Origin: CBDIHH01 sp965279095
Lineage (GTDB): Bacteria; Pseudomonadota; Alphaproteobacteria; Caulobacterales; Caulobacteraceae
Assembly: GCA_965279095.1 (NCBI GenBank)
Contig: CBDIHH010000006.1
Coordinates: forward strand, 62,001-126,000
Direction: 5' to 3'
DNA length: 64,000 nt
Positions 17,618 through 25,618 of this stretch are shown piece after piece (the stretch's first letter is position 1; every line of letters begins with the position of its first letter). The notes under the pieces are model-generated. The model was given only the letters and a program-made list of their open reading frames with translations. It had not been told where the DNA came from and made no database searches. The position numbers and the translations under genes are program-made.

Positions 17618-17781
17618 GGGGCCCCATCGTTCACAACGGGTGCGTTCACCCCGATGCAGCGAAACATGTCGTCCCCGTCGACTCCGAGTCAATGAAGCCC
17701 TGACCGTCGGGCGGATAAACCGAGTCATCGCTTGCCGAAGGCTCGCCGGCCCTGACTAAGGTCGCCGCGGAGGGACCAACA
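17618..17781. promoter_or_regulatory. divergent promoter region of two catabolic operons
   Basis: This 164-bp gap separates the leftward MFS-hydrolase-hydrolase-glpD genes from the rightward FAD hydroxylase-aldo/keto reductase-hydrolase genes, so it should hold both promoters. GGAGGG at 17771-17776 is the ribosome binding site for the rightward gene. I did not find a convincing palindrome or a copy of the IclR-gene palindrome here. Confidence 0.4.
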
Positions 17782-18990
17782 ATGACCAGTCCAGTCTTGA
17801 TCATCGGCGGGGGCATCGGCGGCATGACCGCGGCGCTCGCCTTGCTGCGCGCCGGCTTCAAGGTGGAAGTGCACGAACAGGCGCCCAAGATCGGCGACGT
17901 CGGCGCCGGCATCACCCTGGGCAAGACCGCCAGCCGCGGTCTGTATGCCCTCGGCCTGCAGCAGGCGATCATCGAGGGGGGCGATATTCCCCAGCGGTCC
18001 GGCGCCCTCCATTACCAGACCGGTGAGCTGATCGGCGGGGGCCAGGGCAGCTCCGGCGCCCCTGGGGCGGGCCCGCGGATGCTCGACCAGGGCGGCGGCA
18101 AGGAGCCGCCGTGGTTCCACCAGCTGCACCGGGCGGACCTGTTCACGATCCTGATGGACGCGGTCAACGAGATCGATCCGCAGTGCCTGCGCCTGAACCG
18201 CAACTTCACCCATTACGAGCAGGACGAGACCGGGGTCACCGCCCATTTCTCCGAGGGCCCGCCCGCCCACGGCATGGCCCTGATCGGCGCCGACGGCATC
18301 CGCTCGGCCGTGCGCACCCAGATGTTCGGTCCCGAGGATCCGCGCTTCACCGGCCAGGTGGTCTACCGTTTCCTGATCCCCACCGAGCGGGTGGAACAGT
18401 ATCTGAAGGACGGCCAGTCCAACCTGTTCGTGGGCCCCGAGCGCACGGTGCTGCGCTACCTGATCCGCCACGGCACGGTGGTCAATGGCGTGGCCTTCGT
18501 GAAGACCGACGCCTGGACCGGCGAGGGCTATTCCGAGCAGGTCACGCCCGAGGAGCTGCTGGAGCAGTTCCCCGGCTGGCACGAGAACGTGCTGGGCCTG
18601 TTCCGCAACGCGCCCCCCGAGGGCACCGCCAAATGGGCCCTGTATGACCGCGATCCGCTATCCTCGTGGACCGACGGGCGGGTGGCCCTGCTGGGCGACG
18701 CCGCTCACCCGATGCTGCCGTTCCTGGGCCTGGGCGCCGCCATGGGTATCGAGGACGCGGTGGTGATGGCCCGCGCCTTGACCGCCCATCCGGACGACAT
18801 TCCCACGGCCTTCAAGATCTACCAGGGCGCGCGCCTGGAGCGGGCCAACAGGATCCTGCTGGAATCCCGCGCCCAGGGCGAGCGCTTCCAGTCGGTCCAT
18901 CCGGAGAAGTTCGACCAGTCCAGCCGCCCCGCCACCAACGAACAGCTCTACGACTACGACCCCTCGACCGTTGCTTTGGAGCCCGCCTGA
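17782..18990 (+). CDS. FAD-dependent aromatic hydroxylase (salicylate/3-hydroxybenzoate hydroxylase-like)
   Basis: This 402-aa class A flavoprotein monooxygenase is paralogous to the one at 11582-12736. It has the FAD motif LIIGGGIGGMTAALALL at residues 6-22, GADGIRSAVRTQMF near 170, and the second FAD motif VALLGDAAHPMLPFLGLG near 303. Compared with its paralogue it carries an extra Gly/Pro-rich stretch near 85-108 (QGSSGAPGAGPR), close to where these enzymes shape the active-site entrance. It presumably hydroxylates an aromatic acid or phenol with NAD(P)H and O2. Its TGA overlaps the ATG of the aldo/keto reductase gene, so the two are coupled. Two such hydroxylases in one island suggest consecutive hydroxylations or two substrates. 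Confidence 0.85.
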   Translation: MTSPVLIIGGGIGGMTAALALLRAGFKVEVHEQAPKIGDVGAGITLGKTASRGLYALGLQQAIIEGGDIPQRSGALHYQTGELIGGGQGSSGAPGAGPRMLDQGGGKEPPWFHQLHRADLFTILMDAVNEIDPQCLRLNRNFTHYEQDETGVTAHFSEGPPAHGMALIGADGIRSAVRTQMFGPEDPRFTGQVVYRFLIPTERVEQYLKDGQSNLFVGPERTVLRYLIRHGTVVNGVAFVKTDAWTGEGYSEQVTPEELLEQFPGWHENVLGLFRNAPPEGTAKWALYDRDPLSSWTDGRVALLGDAAHPMLPFLGLGAAMGIEDAVVMARALTAHPDDIPTAFKIYQGARLERANRILLESRAQGERFQSVHPEKFDQSSRPATNEQLYDYDPSTVALEPA

Positions 18991-20003
18991 TGGCCGGATC
19001 ATTCGCCCCGCCCGCCGACAGTAAGGGCGAGGGCATGCGTTACGGCCGCCTCGGCCACACCGGTCTGATCGTCTCCAAGCTTTGCTTCGGGGCCGGATCC
19101 CTGGGGGTCGGCCAGACCCTGCCGGGCCTGGTCAAGAACATCGACCAGGACACCGCCGACCGGGTGGTGGCCAGCGCCATCGACGCGGGCATCAACTTCT
19201 TCGACACCTCGAACAAATATGTCGAGGGCAAGTCCGAGATCACCCTGGGCAAGGCCCTGGGGGCCAAGCGCCGCGACGTGGTCATCGCCTCCAAGTGCGG
19301 CCTGCCGATCGGCCCGGGCAAGCTCGACCGCGGCCTGTCGGCGCGCCATATCATCCGCTCCTGCGAGGAGAGCTTGCAGCGGCTGGGGACGGACTGGATC
19401 GACGTCTACCACACCCACAGTTTCGACCTGGACACGCCGCTCGAGGAGACCTCGCGGGCGTTCGAGCAGCTGATCCAGAGCGGCAAGGTGCGCTATGTCG
19501 GCGTGTCCAACTGGCCGGCCTGGATGACCGCCCGCTTCCAGGGCATTGAGGACAAGCTCGGCCACGCGCCGATCTGCGCCACACAGCTCTACTATTCCCT
19601 GGTCGGGCGGGGGATCGAGCGCGAGATCGTGCCCCTGGCCAAGGCCTCGGGCCTGGGCATCACCGTCTACAGCCCCCTGGCCGGCGGCTTCCTCAGCGGC
19701 AAATACCACAAGGACCAGCCGGCCCCTCCGGGCACCCGCCGGGCCACCTTCGACGTGGCGCCGCAGATCGACCTGGACCGCGGCTGGCCGATCGTCGACC
19801 TGCTGCGCCAGCTGGGCGAGAAGCACGGCTGCACCCCGGCCCATGTGGCCTTCGCCTGGACCATGCAGAAGCCGTTCATCGACTCGGTGATCTTCGGCAT
19901 CAGCCGCATCGAGCAGCTGCAGGACAACGTCAAGGCGGTCTCGGTGACCCTGACGGACGAGGACATGCAGGCCCTCGACGCCGCCAGCGCCCACGCCATC
20001 TGA
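18990..20003 (+). CDS. aldo/keto reductase
   Basis: This 337-aa protein is a (beta/alpha)8 NADPH-dependent oxidoreductase. The catalytic tetrad is visible: Asp and Tyr in FFDTSNKYVEG near 71-81, Lys in VVIASKCG near 98-105, and His in VYHTHSF near 142-148. The NADPH-binding end GISRIEQLQDNVKAV lies near 300. It starts at ATG 18990, overlapping the stop of the FAD hydroxylase. A later ATG (19035, MRYGRLGHTG) gives a more typical family N-terminus and is a plausible alternative. It is in one operon with the hydroxylase and the alpha/beta hydrolase 17 bp downstream. It may reduce a quinone, aldehyde or keto intermediate of the pathway. Confidence 0.85.
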   Translation: MAGSFAPPADSKGEGMRYGRLGHTGLIVSKLCFGAGSLGVGQTLPGLVKNIDQDTADRVVASAIDAGINFFDTSNKYVEGKSEITLGKALGAKRRDVVIASKCGLPIGPGKLDRGLSARHIIRSCEESLQRLGTDWIDVYHTHSFDLDTPLEETSRAFEQLIQSGKVRYVGVSNWPAWMTARFQGIEDKLGHAPICATQLYYSLVGRGIEREIVPLAKASGLGITVYSPLAGGFLSGKYHKDQPAPPGTRRATFDVAPQIDLDRGWPIVDLLRQLGEKHGCTPAHVAFAWTMQKPFIDSVIFGISRIEQLQDNVKAVSVTLTDEDMQALDAASAHAI

Positions 20004-20020
20004 CCTCGAGGAAGACCGCC

Positions 20021-20872
20021 ATGGCCGACCCCTATCCCATGATCGACCGCGCCTTCGTTCGGCTGGACGAGGGGCTGGTCCACTACCGCAGCCTGGGCTC
20101 GCGCGAGACCAGCACCCGGCCGCCCCTCTACATGGCCCACGCCGGCCCGGGCTCGTCCAAGAGCATGATCGGCTTCATGCAGGCCATGGGCGACGGCCGC
20201 CATGTGATCGCGGCGGACACCCTGGGCTACGGCGACTCCGACCCGCCCGCCCAGGACCCGTCGGACATCCCCTATTTCGCCGATGTGGTGCTACGCACCC
20301 TCGACAAGCTGGGCATCGACCAGATCGACTTCTACGGCAGCCATACCGGCGCCCTGATCGGCATGGAGCTGGCGATCAACCGCAAGGACCGGGTGCGCAA
20401 GCTGATCCTCGACGGGGTGCTGATCTTCACCCCCGAAGAGAAGGCCGACCTTCTGGCCCACTACGCCCCCAAGATCGTGCTGGACGACCACGGCGCCTAT
20501 CTGTCGTGGGTGTGGCAGTTCATCCGCGACATGAGCCTGTTCTTCCCGCACTACCGCCGCGAGCCGGGCACCCGCACGGGCAACGGCACGGCCCCGCCGG
20601 CGCAGCTCTATGCCGGGGTGTCGGAGGTGATCAAGGCGCTGACCACCTATCACATCCCCTATAATGCGGCCTTCTCCTACGACGTGGAATCGGCCCTGCC
20701 GCGGATCGACACCGCCACCCTGGTGACCTGTTCCAGCTGGGATCCCATGCACGTCTACCTCGACCAGACCTCGGCGATGGTGAAGGGCTCGCGCAAGCGG
20801 CTGTTCGCGGCGACGGAAACCCCCGCCGACAAGGCGGCCTTCATGACCGCCTTCCTCGACGAGCCGGCCTGA
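20021..20872 (+). CDS. alpha/beta hydrolase-fold protein with HTG elbow and no late His
   Basis: The 283-aa protein has the fold markers YMAHAGPGSS near 37-46, AADTLGYGDSDPP near 64-76 and an elbow FYGSHTGALIG near 104-114 with Thr109 in the nucleophile position. A possible acid lies in SSWDPMH near 240-246. The C-terminal segment (LFAATETPADKAAFMTAFLDEP) has no His where the paralogues at 14525 and 15342 keep one. The triad is therefore altered at two positions, and the protein may be a lyase-like, cofactor-free or non-catalytic member. It is the third gene of the operon beginning at 17782 and converges on the IclR gene with a 16-bp gap. Confidence 0.8.
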   Translation: MADPYPMIDRAFVRLDEGLVHYRSLGSRETSTRPPLYMAHAGPGSSKSMIGFMQAMGDGRHVIAADTLGYGDSDPPAQDPSDIPYFADVVLRTLDKLGIDQIDFYGSHTGALIGMELAINRKDRVRKLILDGVLIFTPEEKADLLAHYAPKIVLDDHGAYLSWVWQFIRDMSLFFPHYRREPGTRTGNGTAPPAQLYAGVSEVIKALTTYHIPYNAAFSYDVESALPRIDTATLVTCSSWDPMHVYLDQTSAMVKGSRKRLFAATETPADKAAFMTAFLDEPA

Positions 20873-20888
20873 GGCCAGGCCGCGCGCT

Positions 20889-21683
20889 TCAGAGTCGCGC
20901 GCGGCGGCTCAGCTTCTGCTCGATGACCGCCCGTTCCCGCTGCAGCAGGGCGATGAGCCCCGGCAGCCGCTCGGGGCCCATGCGGCTTTCCACCGCCGCG
21001 ATGGTCAGGGCCGCCACCGGCTCGCCCCGCGGGTTCAGGATCGCCACCGCCAGGGACTTCACGCCCGGCAGATAGTAGCCGTCGTGGAAATGGTACCCGC
21101 GCGCCTTCACCTGGGCGATGATGGCCAGCAGGTCGCTTTCGCGCACCCGCGGCGCCAGGCTGGAAAGCCGCTCCGACAGGCCGGCGACGATGGCCTCGAT
21201 CTCGGCCTGCGGCAGGGCCGCCAGCAGCGCGACATTGGCCGAGCCGATCCCCAGGGGGCGGCGGTCGCCGACGTCCAGATTCAGGATCTTGATGGGGTAG
21301 CTGCCGGTCTCGCGCGCCACGCAGACCGACTCATCGCCGCGACGCACGCTCAGGTAGACGGTGTCGCCGGCCTCGTCGGCCACCCGCCGGACGCTGTCCT
21401 CGCAGAGGGTTGTGATGCTGAACCCCCGGCCGGCGGCCAGGCCCAGGGCGTAGAGCTCGAAGCCCAGGGCGTAGCGGCGGGACTGGGGATCCTGGGCCAC
21501 CAGCCCCTCGGCCATGAGCCCCAACAGCAGGCGCCGGACAGTGGTCTTGTTGAGCCCCAGGGCGGCGACGAGATCGCTCAGCTTCAGCCCATCGTCCGGG
21601 CGGTCGGCGATGGCGCGCAGGACCTGGACGGCGCGATGGACGCTCTGGGCGCCGGCGGCGGAGGCGGGGACCTGGGCGGGAAT
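20889..21683 (-). CDS. IclR family transcriptional regulator, start codon unresolved
   Basis: The protein combines an N-terminal winged helix (QSVHRAVQVLRAIADRPD followed by LSDLVAALGLNKTTVRRLL) with an IclR effector domain (GDTVYLSVRRGDESVCV, GYYLPGVKSLAVAILNPRGEP), about 264 aa in all. IclR proteins sense aromatic or organic acids and control adjacent catabolic genes. The helix-turn-helix lies in frame upstream of the first TTG (21524). That TTG would remove the whole DNA-binding domain, so it is not the start. No ATG, GTG or TTG occurs in frame between the stop at 21738-21740 and the helix-turn-helix. The only near-cognate codon in a sensible place is ATT at 21683, used here provisionally. 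ATG 21712 is in another frame and would need a frameshift. The promoter overlaps a perfect palindrome, which suggests autoregulation. Confidence 0.75.
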   Translation of the reverse strand: MPAQVPASAAGAQSVHRAVQVLRAIADRPDDGLKLSDLVAALGLNKTTVRRLLLGLMAEGLVAQDPQSRRYALGFELYALGLAAGRGFSITTLCEDSVRRVADEAGDTVYLSVRRGDESVCVARETGSYPIKILNLDVGDRRPLGIGSANVALLAALPQAEIEAIVAGLSERLSSLAPRVRESDLLAIIAQVKARGYHFHDGYYLPGVKSLAVAILNPRGEPVAALTIAAVESRMGPERLPGLIALLQRERAVIEQKLSRRARL

Positions 21684-21705
21684 CGGGGTGCTCTGATGAT
21701 GGGCA

Positions 21706-21740
21706 GGTTCATTATATGAACCGGCCTGCGACCTTGTCTA
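21706..21740 (-). promoter_or_regulatory. IclR-gene promoter with palindromic operator
   Basis: On the minus strand TAGACA (21740-21735) and TATAAT (21716-21711) are separated by 18 bp, a near-consensus housekeeping promoter. The -10 box sits inside GGTTCATTATATGAACC (21706-21722), a perfect 7-bp inverted repeat with a 3-bp spacer. Its size and GGTTC...GAACC shape resemble IclR-family operators. Binding there would block the promoter, as in negative autoregulation. Transcription should start near 21703, leaving only a very short leader. Confidence 0.7.
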
Positions 21741-22255
21741 CCAGGGCGGCTACCTTGACAGGCGTCGATGATCCTTATCTATTGCTATCTCTGCAAGGCT
21801 CAGGTGATGACCTGGGGTTCGCATCATGAAACAAACTGCGACAGGGGGTCGCGGTTCTGGAACACGGCAAGCCATTACCAAGCGCCTGGTCCGCCTTGAC
21901 CCGGCGTCATTTGCCGTTTTAACGACTACTTATGCCTGCAAGTCTTCTGTTGACTGCGTCTGCGTCAATGCTTGCGCATGGCCGGCAGTTCTGCAGTTCG
22001 CCGCTGGGGCCCATAGTGCGAGCCTAGCGATTTTAGTCCAACTGTTACCAAAATGCACCAAAACCCCGGTCTGGGCGGCTTTTTTGACCGAAGTACGACT
22101 ATAATGGGGCGTGGGGGCTGTGGGTCACCCTGTCCGCTTGACTTCCTTCGCCGGGTCTAGAGATCATCGGCTAGGGAAGTTCGACGGGGGGTTAACCCCG
22201 TGTCGAGAGTATGTCCTTAACAAGCAATTCGACTATCACACGAGGGGATATCGTC
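21741..22255. other. long intergenic region upstream of TonB receptor
   Basis: This 0.5-kb stretch between the divergent IclR and TonB-receptor genes is less GC-rich than its surroundings. TATAAT at 22100-22105 is a good -10 candidate for the receptor gene, although the nearby TTGACC at 22084 is only 10 bp away, too close for a normal -35. GAGGGGA at 22242-22248 is the ribosome binding site of the receptor. A 92-codon open frame at 21826-22104 shows no recognisable features and has no evident ribosome binding site. Nothing else could be assigned. Confidence 0.5.
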
Positions 22256-25219
22256 ATGAAGTTGAAGACTAGCTTGGCCCATGGGGCCAGCTCGATCGCA
22301 TTCGCCTTGAGTCTCGTCGCCGGCGGCGGCGTCGTGAGCGCCGCCCACGCCCAGACCGAGGCCGGTTCGCGCCTCGAGGAAATCGTGGTCACCGCGCGCA
22401 AGCAGGAAGAGTCGCTGAACTCGATCCCGCTGGCGGTCTCGGCCTTCTCGTCCGGCCAGATCGAGGCGCGGGGCCTGGCCACCCTCGTCGACGTCTCCAA
22501 CTTCACCCCGGGGTTCAAATTCCAGAACCAGACGGGCGGCGGCTCGGGCCGTAACGACCGGACCATCAACGTCCTGATCTTCCGCGGCCTGGCCTTGACC
22601 AACGACTCCGGGACCCGCGCCGGCAGCCTGCTCTTCGTCGACGGCGCGCCGATCATCGGCGGCGCGGCCCCGGGCCTGACCGATATCGAACGGGTCGAGG
22701 TGCTGCGCGGTCCGCAGAGCGCCTTCTTCGGCCGCTCGACCTTCTCGGGCGCCGTGAACTATGTGACCAAGGATCCGCCCAAATACTGGACCGTAAAGGG
22801 CAGCGCTTCTTACGCCAGCTATGAGTCGCACACTGAGAGCATCAGTGTCGGCGGTCCCATTGCGGGCGACACCCTGCGCGCCCGCGTCAGCTTCACCAAT
22901 GACGACGCCGGCGGCCACTGGAACAACTTCGCCTCGCCCTTCGAGTCGTTCGGCGATCGCCGCACTACCTCGGGCAGCGTTCAGGTGATCTGGGAGCCCA
23001 CCAGCAACCTGCGCATGAAGGGCTCGTTCACCGCCTTCGAAAACGAAGACGGCCCGCCCGCCCAGGCGGCGATCAAGCAAGACGGGATGAACTGCAACCT
23101 CAACCCGGCCACGGTCCCCAACTCCTATACGTCGCTGACCCCGGCCGCCGGCAACCCGCAGGTCGCCAACCCGCAGGCCGGCAACCGCTACTATTGCGGC
23201 GCCATCCCCGAGGCCGACAAACTGCCCGCCTCGACGATCTCGGCCAACTATGTGATCGATCCGCTGGTGCGCTCGTCGATCATCGGCAACCGCAGCGGCT
23301 TCCCGCTGCCGTTCAACCCCGACTTCCTCGACCACGGGGGTCTGCGCAAGATCTCCTACATCAGCAGCCTGCGCATCGAATATGACAACCTGCCCTTCGG
23401 CCTGAGCTTCGGGTCCACCACGTCCTTCCACCAGGAAAAGACGATGGCGATCCTGGACCTGGACTTCCGTGACGGCCGCAACCGCCCCAACCCTCTGTTC
23501 AATCCGGCGGCCGCCAACCCCAGCAACCCCTTCTTCCAGTTCACGCTGGGCTACCAGACCAAGACCCGCGACTTCAGCCAGGAATTCCGCCTGACGTCGG
23601 ACGCGTCCAAGCGGTTCCACTATGTCGTCGGGGTCAACTACATCTCCGCCGATGACCGTCAGGGAACGGTCTATGGCCAGTCGGTCCTGGGCAGCACCTT
23701 CTCGGCCGCGCTCAGCAAATTCCACCCGGAAACCCCCAGCGTCTTCGGCGCGGCCTATTTCGACATCACGCCGCAGCTGCAGATCATTGGCGAAGCGCGC
23801 TACCAGGTTGACAAGGTTCGCCAGGACTCCCTGACGAGCACGACCGGTGCGGCGCTCGTGCCTCCGATCGAATTCGAAGAGGAGTACAAGAGCTTCTCTC
23901 CGCGGATCACCCTGAACTTCAAGCCGGTCGACGGCACCCTGATGTATGCCCTGTTCTCGCGCGGTTACCGCCCCGGGGGCTTCAATACCGGTCTGTCGCC
24001 CCGCCTCGCGGCGCCGCAACTGACCACGGCGGCCTTGGCCGGCGGCTACAACATCAGCTACGACCAGGAGCGTCTCGACAACTACGAAGTCGGCGTGAAG
24101 ACGCGCCTGTTCGATGGTCGGGTGCAACTCAACGCCGACGCCTATTATGACAAATACAGCCAAGGTCAGATTTCGCAGACGGTCACCTATTTCACCTCGA
24201 CCGGCTCGCTGAACCAGTCGACGCTGATCAAGAACGTCGGCGAGATCGAACTGCGCGGTATCGAAGGCGAACTGCAATGGCAGGTGGTTGAGAACCTGCT
24301 GTTGTCGGCCACCTTCGCCATGAACGACTCCGAGGTGAAGAAGGGCTTCTGCAGCGATTGCACCACGATCTTCAGCGCGCCCAACGGCGCTTCGGCGGCG
24401 GGCCTGAACAACGACCTCGTCGGCAAGCGTCTGACGATCGCGCCGAAATATACGGCGACCTTCAGCGGCGAATATTCGCACACCCTGGTCGGCAGCTATG
24501 ATTGGTTCGCCCGCGGCGACTATGCCTATCGCGGCAAGCAGTTCATCGACCAGGCCAACGTCGCCTGGGTCGGCACCAAGCACATCCTCAACCTGAGGAC
24601 CGGTGTGCGGAACGACAACTATTCCGCCGAACTGTTCTGCACCAACTGCCTCGATGACCTGACGGCGGACTCGGCGGTCTACGCCTCGACCGACCTGTTC
24701 ACCGCCTTCTCGGGCGCCCGTCAGGAAATCCGCTACGGCCTGCCGCAGCGCCGGATGGTCGGGGTCAAGGTCGCCGCCACCTTCGGTGGTGAGCCTCCCC
24801 CCCCGCCGCCGCCGCCCCCGGCGCCGCCCCCTCCGCCCCCGCCCCCGCCGCCCCCTCCGCCGCCCCCGCCTCCGGTGGCCTATGAGGCGCGCGAGTTCGT
24901 GGTCTACTTCCCCTTCGACCAGTATGTCCTGACCCCGGAAGCCCAGCAGGTCATCGCGCAAGCGGCCGACTATGCGAAGACCGGCAATGCGACGCGGGTC
25001 GTGGTCGTCGGCCACGCCGACACCTCCGGCTCGGCCGCCTACAACGTGAAGCTCTCCGAGCGTCGCGCCAAGGCGACCGCCGATGCGCTGGTGGGCTCCG
25101 GCCTGGCCCAGACCGCCCTGGCGGTCGACTGGAAGGGCGAGGCTGAACCGGCCGTCGCCACCGGCGACGGGGTCAAGGAGCCCCTCAACCGCCGCGCCAC
25201 GATCAACATCAACTTCTGA
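22256..25219 (+). CDS. TonB-dependent receptor fused to a C-terminal OmpA peptidoglycan-binding domain
   Basis: The 987-aa protein starts at ATG 22256, preceded by GAGGGGA; an upstream ATG at 22211 lacks this. It has a signal peptide ending VVSAAHA, then a TonB-box-like EEIVVTARKQEESLNSIPLAVSA near 36-58. A plug domain contains VLRGPQSAFFGRSTFSGAVNYVT near 143-165, and a long beta-barrel follows to about residue 845. The barrel is followed by a run of nearly 30 residues that is almost all proline, then an OmpA-like domain (FVVYFPFDQYVLTPEAQQVI, GHADTSGSAAYNVKLSERRA, PLNRRATININF). Receptors of this type import large or scarce substrates across the outer membrane using TonB. The OmpA module should anchor the barrel to peptidoglycan. 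Plug and barrel resemble receptors near aromatic or sterol catabolic genes. The open frame is continuous and a terminator follows. Confidence 0.9.
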   Translation: MKLKTSLAHGASSIAFALSLVAGGGVVSAAHAQTEAGSRLEEIVVTARKQEESLNSIPLAVSAFSSGQIEARGLATLVDVSNFTPGFKFQNQTGGGSGRNDRTINVLIFRGLALTNDSGTRAGSLLFVDGAPIIGGAAPGLTDIERVEVLRGPQSAFFGRSTFSGAVNYVTKDPPKYWTVKGSASYASYESHTESISVGGPIAGDTLRARVSFTNDDAGGHWNNFASPFESFGDRRTTSGSVQVIWEPTSNLRMKGSFTAFENEDGPPAQAAIKQDGMNCNLNPATVPNSYTSLTPAAGNPQVANPQAGNRYYCGAIPEADKLPASTISANYVIDPLVRSSIIGNRSGFPLPFNPDFLDHGGLRKISYISSLRIEYDNLPFGLSFGSTTSFHQEKTMAILDLDFRDGRNRPNPLFNPAAANPSNPFFQFTLGYQTKTRDFSQEFRLTSDASKRFHYVVGVNYISADDRQGTVYGQSVLGSTFSAALSKFHPETPSVFGAAYFDITPQLQIIGEARYQVDKVRQDSLTSTTGAALVPPIEFEEEYKSFSPRITLNFKPVDGTLMYALFSRGYRPGGFNTGLSPRLAAPQLTTAALAGGYNISYDQERLDNYEVGVKTRLFDGRVQLNADAYYDKYSQGQISQTVTYFTSTGSLNQSTLIKNVGEIELRGIEGELQWQVVENLLLSATFAMNDSEVKKGFCSDCTTIFSAPNGASAAGLNNDLVGKRLTIAPKYTATFSGEYSHTLVGSYDWFARGDYAYRGKQFIDQANVAWVGTKHILNLRTGVRNDNYSAELFCTNCLDDLTADSAVYASTDLFTAFSGARQEIRYGLPQRRMVGVKVAATFGGEPPPPPPPPPAPPPPPPPPPPPPPPPPPVAYEAREFVVYFPFDQYVLTPEAQQVIAQAADYAKTGNATRVVVVGHADTSGSAAYNVKLSERRAKATADALVGSGLAQTALAVDWKGEAEPAVATGDGVKEPLNRRATININF

Positions 25220-25229
25220 AGACCCTAGC

Positions 25230-25251
25230 GGGAGCCGCCTCGGCGGCTCCC
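25230..25251. repeat. perfect hairpin after the TonB-receptor gene
   Basis: GGGAGCCGCC (25230-25239) and GGCGGCTCCC (25242-25251) form a perfect 10-bp stem separated by TC, eleven bases after the receptor stop codon. It lacks a T-run, so it probably protects the mRNA 3' end or assists the terminator just downstream. Confidence 0.7.
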
Positions 25252-25262
25252 GGACCACCAGG

Positions 25263-25301
25263 ACCGGCCGTCGCGATCATCGCGGCGGCCGGTTTTGTTT
25301 T
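25263..25301 (+). terminator. Rho-independent terminator of the TonB-receptor gene
   Basis: ACCGGCCG-T-CGCGA pairs with TCGCG-G-CGGCCGGT around the loop TCA, giving a 14-bp stem with one T-G wobble. It is followed directly by TTTTGTTTT (25293-25301 includes the last stem base). This is a canonical intrinsic terminator about 45 bp after the receptor stop codon. Confidence 0.85.
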
Positions 25302-25317
25302 GGGCGGCCGCCCCGAT

Positions 25318-25450
25318 CCTCCCCCGCTCTTGGCGGGGGAGGGGGACCGCGAAGCGGTGGAGGGGGCGCGTGGCAAAGCGCGGCGCTTGTGGCTCGCCCC
25401 CTCCGGCGCTCCGCGCCACATCCCCCATCCTCTGCGGGATGGGGGAGGAT
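25318..25450. repeat. family-B-like palindromic repeat (single copy)
   Basis: The element contains CCTCCCCCGCTCTTGGCGGGGGAGG, ACCGCGAAGCGGT, GAGGGGGCG...CGCCCCCTC and CCCCCATCCTCTGCGGGATGGGGG. It has the same order of hairpins as the 9659-9800 element. The stretch from 25450 to 25618 before the next gene shows no further feature. Confidence 0.75.
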
Positions 25451-25618
25451 GGGCGTGCTCTTATGGTCCCTGGCGATCCCCCAGATGGTGTTCGACACGG
25501 GGGCGCCGTCGGCTATGATCCGTGCAGTGCAGTCAAGCTATCGGGTCTCCTGGATGCGAAACCACCATCGCCTCGCCGCCCTTGGGGGCGCCGCCCCCCG
25601 CCCTGAACCGGCCGCCCG

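Noticed and set aside
21826..22104. 92-codon plus-strand open frame upstream of the TonB receptor
   Set aside because: No ribosome binding site, composition unlike a protein, and it spans the receptor promoter region.
22084..22105. TTGACC plus TATAAT as a complete promoter
   Set aside because: The spacing is 10 bp, too short for a housekeeping promoter; only the -10 box is kept as a candidate.
22217..25258. 1013-codon open frame opposite the TonB receptor
   Set aside because: Antisense shadow; the plus-strand frame has signal peptide, plug, barrel and OmpA domains.
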